From Paenibacillus massiliensis subsp. panacisoli DSM 21345 (GTDB taxonomy: Bacteria > Bacillota > Bacilli > Paenibacillales > Paenibacillaceae), in assembly GCF_000426545.1 (NCBI RefSeq), contig NZ_KE384534.1, positions 310,001 to 374,000 of the forward strand: a stretch of 64,000 nt of DNA, given 5' to 3'. The stretch's first letter is position 1; the number at the start of each line of letters is the position of its first letter. Of this stretch, positions 17,604 to 26,006 are shown in pieces. Position numbers and translations under genes: made by a program. The notes below the pieces were generated by a model. It did no database searches and was not told the origin of the DNA. It saw nothing but the letters and a program-made list of their open reading frames with translations.

Positions 17604-18431
17604 TCATGAATCACCAATTGAGGCTTGCCTCCGGTAGGAGCCTGGGGACTGGCCGAGGACGGACTGGAAGTCCTTAATCAGATGAGCCTGATCAAAATAA
17701 CCAAGCTGTGCTGCGATGTCGGCCCACGCGATCTGCTCGTCACGCTCCAGACGCTCTGCTGCCTCCTGCAGCCTGAAACGCTTGATGACCCACTTGGGTG
17801 AGACACCGACATATTTGCGAAAAAGACGCTGGAGCTGGCGCAGGGAAAGCTGAAACTGTATGCTAAGCTGCTCTACCTTCATCAAGCTTCTGTTATCCAT
17901 GATCTCTTGCACGATGCGAGCGGCTAGCTGTGCCTGAGGGTCTTGCTTGGGCAAAAGCTCCAGCAGATAGGCTTCAGCCATTTCGGCCATCTTCACCTCG
18001 ACGTCAGCATCCAGCACAGGATCAGTCCATGCAGCTGCTCCTTGACCAAATATATCTGTAACGGGCACGGTCGTTCCTGTCAGCAGAGAGATATCGCGTT
18101 GCCAGAAGGGATGGAATCCTCCCGCACGAAATTTGACACCAAGCACAAGACCCAACCCATATAGCTTACGGATAAATGGACGGCTGGGAACACCATATAG
18201 TAGCCCGCGGCGACCTTCGTCATCCTGCTCGAAGGCCAGATTGACATTCGGATAGGACAGGACTGTCTGCGTGTGAATGATCCCGGCGGGCAGATTGTAA
18301 CGAATAATCCAGTAATGCTCTACAAATGGCTGGAGCGCAAGATTGGGCTCAAATCGGGATAAACTGAACTTGTCCCGTCCGGCCTCGGCATGCACGATGC
18401 CGCGTGTTGATGTGCTGTCTTTTTCCTTCAA
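17604..18431 (-). CDS. AraC-family regulator with DUF6597-like N-terminus
   Basis: A 275-aa regulator. The N-terminal half (LALQPFVEHYWIIRYNLPAG, VLGVKFRAGGFHPFWQ) is the DUF6597-like sensor region. The C-terminal AraC domain shows SLRQLQRLFRKYVGVSPKWVIKRFRLQEA and AAQLGYFDQAHLIKDFQSVLGQSPGSYR. The start is TTG at 18431, with GGGAGG upstream. Such regulators often sit beside glyoxalase-fold (VOC) genes, as here (18726-19283, divergent). Confidence 0.88.
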   Translation of the reverse strand: MKEKDSTSTRGIVHAEAGRDKFSLSRFEPNLALQPFVEHYWIIRYNLPAGIIHTQTVLSYPNVNLAFEQDDEGRRGLLYGVPSRPFIRKLYGLGLVLGVKFRAGGFHPFWQRDISLLTGTTVPVTDIFGQGAAAWTDPVLDADVEVKMAEMAEAYLLELLPKQDPQAQLAARIVQEIMDNRSLMKVEQLSIQFQLSLRQLQRLFRKYVGVSPKWVIKRFRLQEAAERLERDEQIAWADIAAQLGYFDQAHLIKDFQSVLGQSPGSYRRQASIGDS

Positions 18432-18725
18432 GGTGATGTCACCTCCCGATGATGTGATAGGCTCGTCGCTTTTTTACAATACGTGAAGGTCTCGGTCTAT
18501 CTATAATGGAGCCTAGCAGATGGCTGAAGGCTGCGCAATATGGATGTGTCAGGGAAAGATCAAGAAGTACCTAAATACAAGTAGGGAACACTTGCGAAGC
18601 ATTTATGAGACACGCACGAAATGAGCTCACGAAGCACATAAGCAGCACATAAGTCATATTCGCGAAGTGAAACTTCCCACAACGTATTTATGAGCCCGAA
18701 TGTCGAGTATGAGGAGGATACGTAT

Positions 18726-19283
18726 ATGTCGAAACAGAACCAACCAGAACCAGAGCAGCATTTGGACCAACAGCATCAAGGAGGGCAAGCTGGGGTGAAG
18801 GGGCAGTATACCACCAACGGTAAGACTAACAGCTATACAACTCTTACACCTTTTATTGTAGTAGACAGACCCGCTGAGGCGATTGCCTTCTATGAAGCCG
18901 TCTTTGAAGCTACAGCCAAGAGCGTAACGGAATTTGGTGAGGAAGGGAATAAAATAATTGTGCATGCAGAGCTGGATTTCGGCAATGGCTTCCTGCAGCT
19001 TGGGGCAGCTTCACCTGCCTATGGATTAGTGGAGGCACCAGGGGGTGGACAAGCTTGCTATTCAATGGGAATCTACGTCCCCGACGTTGATCATACATCT
19101 GAGTTGGCAGTAGCCCATGGGGCAACCGTACGAGAGCCCGTGGCTAGCTTTGTGTCAGGGGATCGCTTTTGCAGCATTTTGGACCCGTATGGTGTCCGGT
19201 GGTCGATCATGACTCGTGTCGAGGATCTGTCAGAGGAAGAAAGCTATCGCCGGGTAGCCGAGTGGAGTGAGCAGCAGCTATAA
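18726..19283 (+). CDS. VOC/glyoxalase-fold protein (PhnB-like)
   Basis: A 185-aa protein. A hydrophilic N-terminal tail rich in Gln, Glu and His (about residues 1-35) precedes a VOC domain: LTPFIVVDRPAEAIAFYEAVFEATAKS, VHAELDFGNGFLQLG, and GDRFCSILDPYGVRWSIMTRVEDLS. The last block is typical of PhnB-like proteins. These bind small molecules through beta-alpha-beta-beta-beta units and are often uncharacterised. ATG 18726 has GAGGAGGA 7 nt upstream. A terminator follows. Confidence 0.85.
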   Translation: MSKQNQPEPEQHLDQQHQGGQAGVKGQYTTNGKTNSYTTLTPFIVVDRPAEAIAFYEAVFEATAKSVTEFGEEGNKIIVHAELDFGNGFLQLGAASPAYGLVEAPGGGQACYSMGIYVPDVDHTSELAVAHGATVREPVASFVSGDRFCSILDPYGVRWSIMTRVEDLSEEESYRRVAEWSEQQL

Positions 19284-19288
19284 CGTAT

Positions 19289-19325
19289 AAAAAAGGTAGA
19301 GGGCAAGCGCCTCCTGCCTTTTTGC
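19289..19325 (+). terminator. Terminator after the VOC gene
   Basis: AAAAAGGTAGAGG pairs imperfectly with CCTCCTGCCTTTTT around a short loop and ends in a T-run. Confidence 0.75.
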
Positions 19326-19489
19326 ATTTGGATGAGAGGTCACTTGATGAGAGATTACTTCATGAGAGGTTACTTTGTTCGTTATTGGAGATACACCTCA
19401 TATAAAATCCCAAGACTTGTCAGTCTCGTTTCTTCTGCTATATGCTACAAGGGAAATGAATACATCTTATGGCGGGAGACTGACTAATT

Positions 19490-20542
19490 ATGAGTAGCAT
19501 TAGCTTCGATACATTCAAGCCAATATTATTAGATTATTGTCGCGTCAATCTGGAGCAATTCGCTGCAACAGCGGATAACAAGGAAGTATATGCGGTTGCA
19601 TTGGATGTAAGTGCAGCCTACGGCTGGGTGAATCTGATGTGGAACACGTTGGATTCCTTAGACCAGACAGTACAGAAACACTACAGCTCCTATTCACTAG
19701 ATCGAATTCATGGCTTCAAGGGTGTGAAGTATAGTGTAGGTGATTTCAGCTACGATGCTTCCAATGCACCTGAGGAAATTGACGATTTTGTTGTCTGGTA
19801 TGCCGATAAGTTGTCAAATCTGTATGATGATGAGGATGAAACGGATGATGCTGCGTTTGCTGCGTGTGAAGAAATGACAGGTACCTTCATTAATATGCTT
19901 GTGGAGGTCATTCAGGAGCTGCGACCGACGTTCGAATTACTGAACAAGACAGATAACTTTATCGCCTATATAGTGGAGCATGACGAGCATCACATGGCCT
20001 ATATGCGCCGAACTGTGTCAGAGGAAGATTACTATAAGGCATTTCCGGAAATCCGGGAATTTGAATTGTATAAGGTGAACATCAGTGAATGGCCTGAAGC
20101 AAAACAAGTGGAGCATTGGTGCAGTCTGTTGAAGGATATCCTGCTGAAGCAATCAAGCGAGGAAGCGACGATATTTCAAGCCATGTACCGGGATGAGTTC
20201 GATGTTGAGCGCGAACTGATTCAGCTTGGCGCTCCAGCAGCTGGTGAGATCGTCCATCTCTACCAGAAACTTTGCGGGTACACGCCGACAGAAGACGGCT
20301 CGATCTTGCAGGGGGATAGCTGGACATGTCTTAGTATCCTCATTGATATTGGCGAAGCGGATGAGATGGTCATAACTCAATTGTACAGGGTCCTGAGCCA
20401 TAAATATGAAGTGGACAAGGCATACCAGGAATGCATTAATATCGCCAGAACGCTTCATGCGCTGGATGCCACTCGTTTTCCTGAGGAGGAGCATGATGAG
20501 AACAGGACGAGATTAACCAATTTCGATAGCTATAAGCTCTAA
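19490..20542 (+). CDS. DUF4303-like protein of unknown function
   Basis: A 350-aa acidic cytoplasmic protein. The N-terminal 190 residues (EVYAVALDVSAAYGWVNLMWNTLDSL, VGDFSYDASNAPEEI) resemble DUF4303; the C-terminal 150 residues are helical and repeat-like (HEAT-type), with LQGDSWTCLSILIDIGEADEMVITQLYRVL. No catalytic motif is recognised. DUF4303 proteins are frequently seen near toxin-immunity genes, but here the only partner is a PP2C-like phosphatase 16 nt downstream, probably in the same transcript. Function not assigned. Confidence 0.7.
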   Translation: MSSISFDTFKPILLDYCRVNLEQFAATADNKEVYAVALDVSAAYGWVNLMWNTLDSLDQTVQKHYSSYSLDRIHGFKGVKYSVGDFSYDASNAPEEIDDFVVWYADKLSNLYDDEDETDDAAFAACEEMTGTFINMLVEVIQELRPTFELLNKTDNFIAYIVEHDEHHMAYMRRTVSEEDYYKAFPEIREFELYKVNISEWPEAKQVEHWCSLLKDILLKQSSEEATIFQAMYRDEFDVERELIQLGAPAAGEIVHLYQKLCGYTPTEDGSILQGDSWTCLSILIDIGEADEMVITQLYRVLSHKYEVDKAYQECINIARTLHALDATRFPEEEHDENRTRLTNFDSYKL

Positions 20543-20558
20543 TGGAATTTGTTATTAC

Positions 20559-21530
20559 ATGGTCGAGTGTCAATCTAGTTATGATGCTATGAATAGTGAA
20601 TTAGGTGGAGAGCCACAGCCAAGAAAGGACTGGGATGGTATGTTAGTGCAAAGTGTATCCGTACAGGGAAGCAGCACATGGAATGAGGATGCCCTCATTC
20701 AGAATGAAGCACTTCATATCTATGGTGTAGCAGACGGAGCAACGTCTTTGGTTCCTTATCACGGGCCGCAGGGTGAGACTGGAGGGCGAATGGCTTCACA
20801 GCTGCTGAAGCGGTATTTTGGTCAACTGACTGCTGGGGATGAACGCAATCTGCTTCAAATGACCTGTGAAGCGAATCGGCTGCTCGGAGCGGAGATGCAG
20901 GCTGCTGATGTCCCACTGGAGACCAAGGAGCAGCTATGGACCACTGGTGTAGCGGCTGTAAGGGTCACTGAGCATACGGTGGAGTACGTCCAGTCTGGTG
21001 ATTGCATGATCCTCGCACTCTATGAGGATGATCTTGTACGAGTCTTGACCCGAGATCATGTGGTCCATATGGATGAAGGAGCTAAGCAGCTCTGGAGGGA
21101 GGCTATACGTGAAGGAGTTCGCACACGGGAGGAGCTGTGGGAGCGCGTCAGACATCGCATGACAGGTAACAGAGCGAGCATGAATACCCGTGATGGATAT
21201 GCGGTACTTAATGGGCGGCCTGAGGCTGAGCACTTCATGGAATATGGCATCATCAACCGTATCCGCCTCAAGGGTCTGCTGCTGCACACCGATGGGCTGT
21301 ATGTGCCATCCAGCTTCAATTCAGGAGATGATTCACAGACCACTGCCGAGGCTGGAGCTGAGAAGCCGGATGTAGGAGAAGAGACCTTACTGAAGCAGAT
21401 GATCGAGAAGGGGTTGGAGGCGTATACGCACTGGCTGGTGGCAGAGGAGCAGCGTGATCCGGAATGTGTACGCTATCCGCGGTTCAAGATGAGTGATGAC
21501 AAGACTGCGATGTGGCTTGATTTTACCTAG
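20559..21530 (+). CDS. PP2C-like serine/threonine phosphatase
   Basis: Up to 323 aa. Motifs NEDALIQNEALHIYGVADGATSL (metal-binding Asp) and VQSGDCMILALYEDD match the bacterial PP2C fold, which dephosphorylates Ser/Thr with Mn or Mg. The last conserved Asp region is LLLHTDGLY. The ATG at 20559 lacks a ribosome site; ATG 20640 (MLVQSVSVQGS), with AAAGGA upstream, may be the true start and would still include the whole domain. No kinase gene is nearby. It follows the DUF4303-like gene by 16 nt. Confidence 0.8.
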   Translation: MVECQSSYDAMNSELGGEPQPRKDWDGMLVQSVSVQGSSTWNEDALIQNEALHIYGVADGATSLVPYHGPQGETGGRMASQLLKRYFGQLTAGDERNLLQMTCEANRLLGAEMQAADVPLETKEQLWTTGVAAVRVTEHTVEYVQSGDCMILALYEDDLVRVLTRDHVVHMDEGAKQLWREAIREGVRTREELWERVRHRMTGNRASMNTRDGYAVLNGRPEAEHFMEYGIINRIRLKGLLLHTDGLYVPSSFNSGDDSQTTAEAGAEKPDVGEETLLKQMIEKGLEAYTHWLVAEEQRDPECVRYPRFKMSDDKTAMWLDFT

Positions 21531-21569
21531 ACTGGAACGACAGGACAAAAGAACGACAGGAATAACTGG

Positions 21570-21622
21570 AATCACAAGAATCACAAGACTCACAAGAATC
21601 ACAAGAATCACAAGAATCACAG
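21570..21622. repeat. 9-bp tandem repeat, about six copies
   Basis: Unit AATCACAAG repeated nearly perfectly (one unit reads ACTCACAAG). It lies 40 nt after the phosphatase stop codon and is not coding. Confidence 0.9.
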
Positions 21623-21771
21623 AAGGATAACATTATAGAAATATGACGATATAGAATAGAATGAAATAGCATAATATTAAAATGCATAAAATGATAGATT
21701 AAGCACCTCAGCTATAACACTGTAGCCAGAGTGTCGTAATACAAGATAACGTTAGCATGAGCGCATGATCG

Positions 21772-21812
21772 AACGCCGCCTTTCTCCTCTTGGGGAGGAG
21801 CGGTGTTTTTTT
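21772..21812 (+). terminator. Intrinsic terminator upstream of the KAS III operon
   Basis: AACGCCGC...GCGGTGTT stem with inner CTCC/GGAG pairing is followed by seven T. It insulates the biosynthetic operon from the phosphatase gene. Confidence 0.88.
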
Positions 21813-21848
21813 GCCTTGATTCAAGGCGGTGTACAGTGCTGTTATAAT
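21813..21848 (+). promoter_or_regulatory. Putative promoter and operator palindrome of the six-gene cluster
   Basis: TATAAT at 21843-21848 is 58 nt upstream of the KAS III start. The weak -35 (TTCAAG, 21820-21825, 17-bp spacer) lies inside the near-perfect palindrome GCCTTGATTCAAGGC (21813-21827). A repressor bound there would cover the -35. Confidence 0.5.
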
Positions 21849-21906
21849 AGAAAGAGTATCAAGTACAGACGCGGTAAGTCAGCTAGATAACCGGGAGAGG
21901 ATAGAG

Positions 21907-22908
21907 ATGCAATTACGTAGAGTGAAAATATGGGGTACAGGGAAGTACCTCCCTAGTCGTAAGGTAACCGATGAAGAGCTTGATGAGCGTCTTGGTGTGC
22001 CTGCTGGCTGGGTGCATAAAATAACAGGCGTCGGTGTTCGGCATTATGTGGGCGAAGGAGAGACCGCTTCTTATATGGGAGCCAGAGCGGCGGAGGCTGC
22101 CCTTGTGAATGCAGGGCTCCAGTTCTCAGATATCGACTGTCTGGTGTGTACGAGTGGTACGAAGGAGCAGCCGTTGCCCTCCACTGCGGTATGGATTCAG
22201 AAAGCGATGGGGCAGGAGATGTCAGGGGTTCCTGCTTTTGATATAGATGCCACCTGTCTGAGCTTCCTGACGGGATTGGATGTGCTGTCCTACATGGTTG
22301 ATGCGGGGCGTTATCGGCATGTATTGCTCGTAGCGACAGAGGTTGCCTCGGTAGGATTGAACTGGAAAGACAAGGAGAGCGCTGCTTTGTTTGGCGATGG
22401 AGCTGCAGCCGTTGTGATCGGACCGTCCCATACGAATGATGCGTCGCAGATTATCTACACTTCTATGCGCACCTATAGTCAAGGGGCTCATTATTCGGAA
22501 ATACCAGGTGGAGGAACGAAGTATCATCCTGATCTGCCGCATATACCTGTCGAAGAGCCGTTCAGATTCCATATGGACGGGCAAGGAATATTCCGTATGG
22601 CTTCCAGACTGCTGCCTGAATTCATGGAAGAGCTGTTCACCCGTTCAGGAACGAAGATGAAGGACTTCAAGGTGGTCATTCCCCATCAGGGTAGTGCGAT
22701 GGCGATGCGTTTGCTGTGCAGGAAGCTGGGGATCACGCAGGAGCAACTGATGAACATTACGCCGAACCACGGGAATACGATAGCTTCCTCCATTCCCATG
22801 GGACTGCATGAAGCTATTCAACAAGGACGTATTCAGCGCGGGGAGCGCATGCTGCTTATCGGTACGGCAGCAGGGCTGTCGCTGGGAGGCATGGTCCTTG
22901 ATTATTAA
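21907..22908 (+). CDS. 3-oxoacyl-ACP synthase III-like enzyme (KAS III/FabH superfamily)
   Basis: A 333-aa thiolase-fold condensing enzyme. The catalytic triad is visible: Cys117 (DATCLSFL), His260 (IPHQGSAMA) and Asn290 (PNHGNT). Such enzymes join an acyl-CoA or acyl-ACP to a second acyl unit without a KR/DH module. ATG 21907 is chosen because GGAGAGG lies 7 nt upstream. It is the first gene of a six-gene operon, so it likely makes a beta-keto intermediate for the following ligase and reductase rather than serving primary fatty acid synthesis. Confidence 0.92.
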   Translation: MQLRRVKIWGTGKYLPSRKVTDEELDERLGVPAGWVHKITGVGVRHYVGEGETASYMGARAAEAALVNAGLQFSDIDCLVCTSGTKEQPLPSTAVWIQKAMGQEMSGVPAFDIDATCLSFLTGLDVLSYMVDAGRYRHVLLVATEVASVGLNWKDKESAALFGDGAAAVVIGPSHTNDASQIIYTSMRTYSQGAHYSEIPGGGTKYHPDLPHIPVEEPFRFHMDGQGIFRMASRLLPEFMEELFTRSGTKMKDFKVVIPHQGSAMAMRLLCRKLGITQEQLMNITPNHGNTIASSIPMGLHEAIQQGRIQRGERMLLIGTAAGLSLGGMVLDY

Positions 22909-24151
22909 GGAGGCTGCTGGTCTACCACCGCTTGCGGGACGGCTGAACATACTCATCACTGGTGGCAGAGCACCTGTCGCGCTGGAGCTTGTTAGACAGC
23001 TTCATTGTGCAGGTCATCAGGTGTATGCGGCGGACAGCATATCACGTTATTTGTGCCGGGCCTCCAGTGCAGTGAAGGAAGCTGCAGTCCTGCCGCCACC
23101 ACGACAGCAGCCACAGGCTTTTGTGGAAGCGCTGGAAAGCCTGCTTGTAAGGCGGCAGATTGATCTGCTGATTCCGACCTGTGAGGAGATATTCCATATT
23201 GCTCGCGAACGGGAGCGACTGCAGCGTCATTGCCGAGTGCTGGCACCAGAGTTGGACCTACTGCACCAGCTACATCATAAGGGAGAATTCATCCGCTTAG
23301 CAGAGCAGCTCGGGCTTCAGGTGCCAGATACGGAGATTATTGCGAGCGTGGAAGCGTGGCGAAGTGCAGAAGCACTCGGCATAGGATCAGGACTTGTGTT
23401 CAAGCCGGCTTATTCCAGGTTCGCGTCACGGGTTATTTTGCCGTCTTCTGCTGGAGCGCCGCGGAAGAGACAATCTGCCGATCGAGTGCTGCGCGAGGCC
23501 GCCTGGGCGCAGATAAGTCCATCCAATCCATGGATTGCTCAGAAGTACATACAGGGAACAGCCTGGTGTACATACAGTGTAGCTTATGAGGGGAGCATCG
23601 TGGCCCACGCCAATTATGAATGCCGCTATCGCACAGGCGATGCAGGTGCCAGCGTGCATTTCCAGCAGGCAGAGCAGCCAGAGGCGTATGCATGGGTACA
23701 GCAGTTCGTCGCGGCTGTTGGTTATTCGGGTCAGATCAGCTTTGATTTCATACAAGCAGAGGATGGGACACTATACCCGCTGGAGTGCAATCCACGTGCC
23801 ACAAGCGGCACTCATCTGTTCACAGCGAAGGACGGATTAGCTGTTGCATTGACAGACCCGGATTGGCTGCTGGAGGCCAAGCGCACCGTGACACCAACTC
23901 CGGGGGCTGCAGCGATGATCAGTCTGGCCATGCTGGGGTGTGGGCTCAAGGAGAATCGGAGCAGACAGGATTGGCGTACATGGATAACAGCGCTGCGCGG
24001 AGCACGCGACGTCATCTGGCACCGAGTAGACAGGGGGCCTGCTGTCGAGCAGCTGTACATGGTATATCAAGCTTGGCGCCTGAGCAGACGGCTGGGCATC
24101 ACGGTGACCGAGGCGTTGACTCAGGATATCGAATGGAACGGAGAGACATGA
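22898..24151 (+). CDS. ATP-grasp domain protein
   Basis: About 417 aa. A pre-ATP-grasp Rossmann-like region (LNILITGGRAPVALELVRQLHCAGHQVYAAD) is followed by the ATP-grasp fold: VFKPAYSRFASRV (phosphate-contact Lys) and QISFDFIQAEDGTLYPLECNPRATSGTHLF (metal-binding Glu/Asn). The fold ligates a carboxylate to an amine or thiol using ATP. No ATG fits; TTG 22898, with GGGAGG 8 nt upstream, overlaps the KAS III stop by 11 nt and is the best start. The start is uncertain. Substrate unknown. Confidence 0.82.
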   Translation: MIIKEAAGLPPLAGRLNILITGGRAPVALELVRQLHCAGHQVYAADSISRYLCRASSAVKEAAVLPPPRQQPQAFVEALESLLVRRQIDLLIPTCEEIFHIARERERLQRHCRVLAPELDLLHQLHHKGEFIRLAEQLGLQVPDTEIIASVEAWRSAEALGIGSGLVFKPAYSRFASRVILPSSAGAPRKRQSADRVLREAAWAQISPSNPWIAQKYIQGTAWCTYSVAYEGSIVAHANYECRYRTGDAGASVHFQQAEQPEAYAWVQQFVAAVGYSGQISFDFIQAEDGTLYPLECNPRATSGTHLFTAKDGLAVALTDPDWLLEAKRTVTPTPGAAAMISLAMLGCGLKENRSRQDWRTWITALRGARDVIWHRVDRGPAVEQLYMVYQAWRLSRRLGITVTEALTQDIEWNGET

Positions 24152-25143
24152 TGACAAGAGCATTAGTAACAGGAGCCACCGGATTTCTCGGTCGCCATGC
24201 CGCCCGGCGCCTGGTTCAGCTAGGCTGGGAGGTCAGTGGCATGGGGCGGTCGAGCACTGCTGGCAAGCTACTGGAGCAGGAAGGCGTCCGCTTCGTACAG
24301 ACAGATCTGCGTGATGCTGTTGGCGTTGCAGAGGCGTGTGCAGGTCAGGATTATGTATTTCATTGCGGTGCATTATCAGCTCCATGGGGGGCTTACGATG
24401 AGTTCTATGGCAGCAATGTAGAAGGTACTCGTCATATCATTGCTGGTTGTCAGAGACACGGCACTAAGCGTCTCATACATATTTCAACCCCAAGCATTTA
24501 TTTCGATTATAAGCCACGGCGTATGATTCGGGAATCCGAGCCCCTTCCCCTGCGTCCTGCCAATACCTACGCAGCTACGAAGCTGCTGGCAGAGCAAGAG
24601 GTGCTCCGGGCCTGCCAGGAGGACTTACCTGCGTTGATTCTGCGTCCACGTGCCATCTTCGGACCAGAGGATCAGACTTTGTTCCCGAGATTACTGGAAG
24701 CGAATCGGAAGAGCGGCGTACCGATGCTGAATGGTGGACAAGCCATGATTGATCTTACTTATGTGGACAATGTAGTGGATGCCATGCTGCTTGGATGCAG
24801 CGCTACACCGGAAGCTATGGGCCAGGCCTATAACATCTCGAATGGAGAGCCGTTCGGCTTCCGTGAGCTGCTGCACAAGCTGTTCACTATGCTGGAGATT
24901 CCGTTGCGGACCCGCTCGATTCCCTATCCGGTAGCACACGGACTGGCAGGAGCATTGGAGCTGGCCTATCGAGTGCTGCCACTACAGGGGGAGCCTCCGC
25001 TAACCCGGTATACGGTCGGCTCGGTAGGGATGACGCAGACGCTGGATATATCACTCGCTCGGGAGCGGCTAGGCTACGTGCCTAGCGTGGGGATCGAAGA
25101 AGGGCTGAGACGATTTGCTGATTGGTGGGTGAACCAATCATGA
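24151..25143 (+). CDS. Extended SDR: NAD-dependent epimerase/3-beta-HSD-type reductase
   Basis: A 330-aa extended SDR with TGATGFLG near the N-terminus, catalytic YxxxK (Y140, K144 in NTYAATK) and the RPRAIFGPEDQ and DLTYVDNVVDA blocks of the 3-beta-hydroxysteroid-dehydrogenase/OleD branch. By family it would reduce a beta-keto acid or ester made by the KAS III enzyme, as OleD does in olefin synthesis; this is inference. ATG 24151 (GGAG 7 nt upstream) overlaps the preceding TGA by one base. Confidence 0.9.
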   Translation: MTRALVTGATGFLGRHAARRLVQLGWEVSGMGRSSTAGKLLEQEGVRFVQTDLRDAVGVAEACAGQDYVFHCGALSAPWGAYDEFYGSNVEGTRHIIAGCQRHGTKRLIHISTPSIYFDYKPRRMIRESEPLPLRPANTYAATKLLAEQEVLRACQEDLPALILRPRAIFGPEDQTLFPRLLEANRKSGVPMLNGGQAMIDLTYVDNVVDAMLLGCSATPEAMGQAYNISNGEPFGFRELLHKLFTMLEIPLRTRSIPYPVAHGLAGALELAYRVLPLQGEPPLTRYTVGSVGMTQTLDISLARERLGYVPSVGIEEGLRRFADWWVNQS

Positions 25144-26006
25144 TGACATCAAAACCGATCAAGCTTATGATCCGGGCGGCAGGCTACTGTACACATCCTG
25201 AGTGGCTGACGCTGCGCGGCGGGTCGCTTCGTTCGGTGGCTTTTCCCGCTGGATTTGCTTGCATCCTTCATCCTGAGCACGGCCCTGTGCTATTCGATAC
25301 GGGCTATAGTCAGCGCTTTTTCGAGGAGACGGCCCACCTGCCCAATGCGCTGTATCGGTACATTACGCCAGTAATCTATCAGGATAAGGATAGTGCCGCC
25401 AGTCAGCTAAGGGCAGCGGGCATTGCGCCAGATGATGTGAGATATATTGTTCTGTCTCATTTTCACGGCGATCATATCGGGGGACTTCGGGATTTTCCCA
25501 ATGCACGCTACATTTATCTGGATAAAGCCTATCGTGCCGTCAAGGATCTGGGGTCCCTAGCCAGTGTACGGGCAGGCTTTCTGCCGGGGCTGTTGCCTGA
25601 TGATTTCGTGGAGCGCTCACTGCCGATCAGGGAGAAGGACATCGTACAGCCGTTCAATGCAGGGAAGGATTCTGTCTTTCCTTGTACGGAAGGCTATGAT
25701 CTATTCGGCGACGGTAGTCTGCTGGCCATTGAGCTGTCTGGTCATGCTGCTGGGATGATCGGCCTATTCGTATCAACAGCAACAGACGATTACCTGCTGT
25801 GTGCAGATGCTGTCTGGTCGAGCCGGGCTTATCTTGAGGATCGCCTCCCACATCCGGCTGCTGGCCTCATCATGTCTGATCGGCAACAATATAAGCAGAG
25901 CTATGACCTGCTGCGGCAGCTGCATAGAGCGTTCCCAACACTATGTATTGTTCCAAGTCACTGTCGTGAAGCACTTGCAGCATGGGGAAAAGGAGTGCTG
26001 GAATGA
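25140..26006 (+). CDS. Metallo-beta-lactamase-fold hydrolase (lactonase-like)
   Basis: A 288-aa MBL-fold enzyme with the zinc motif HFHGDH (H107, H109, D111, H112), further ligands in LSGHAAG and LLCADAVW, and a late VPSHC histidine. The arrangement resembles N-acyl-homoserine lactonases, so a lactone or thioester is a likely substrate. ATG 25140 overlaps the SDR stop by ATGA. In the cluster it could hydrolyse or edit an intermediate released by the condensing enzyme. Confidence 0.9.
   Translation: MMTSKPIKLMIRAAGYCTHPEWLTLRGGSLRSVAFPAGFACILHPEHGPVLFDTGYSQRFFEETAHLPNALYRYITPVIYQDKDSAASQLRAAGIAPDDVRYIVLSHFHGDHIGGLRDFPNARYIYLDKAYRAVKDLGSLASVRAGFLPGLLPDDFVERSLPIREKDIVQPFNAGKDSVFPCTEGYDLFGDGSLLAIELSGHAAGMIGLFVSTATDDYLLCADAVWSSRAYLEDRLPHPAAGLIMSDRQQYKQSYDLLRQLHRAFPTLCIVPSHCREALAAWGKGVLE

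Larger units (their letters stand above)
21531..21906. other. Intergenic region with tandem repeat, terminator and cluster promoter
   Basis: Contains the 9-bp tandem array (21570-21622), an intrinsic terminator (21772-21812), a palindrome and a -10 element for the downstream biosynthetic operon. No gene is seen. Confidence 0.7.

Noticed and set aside
23785..24150. Upstream extension of the extended SDR frame
   Set aside because: Overlaps the ATP-grasp gene; the ribosome site and TGATGFLG position fit the start at 24151.
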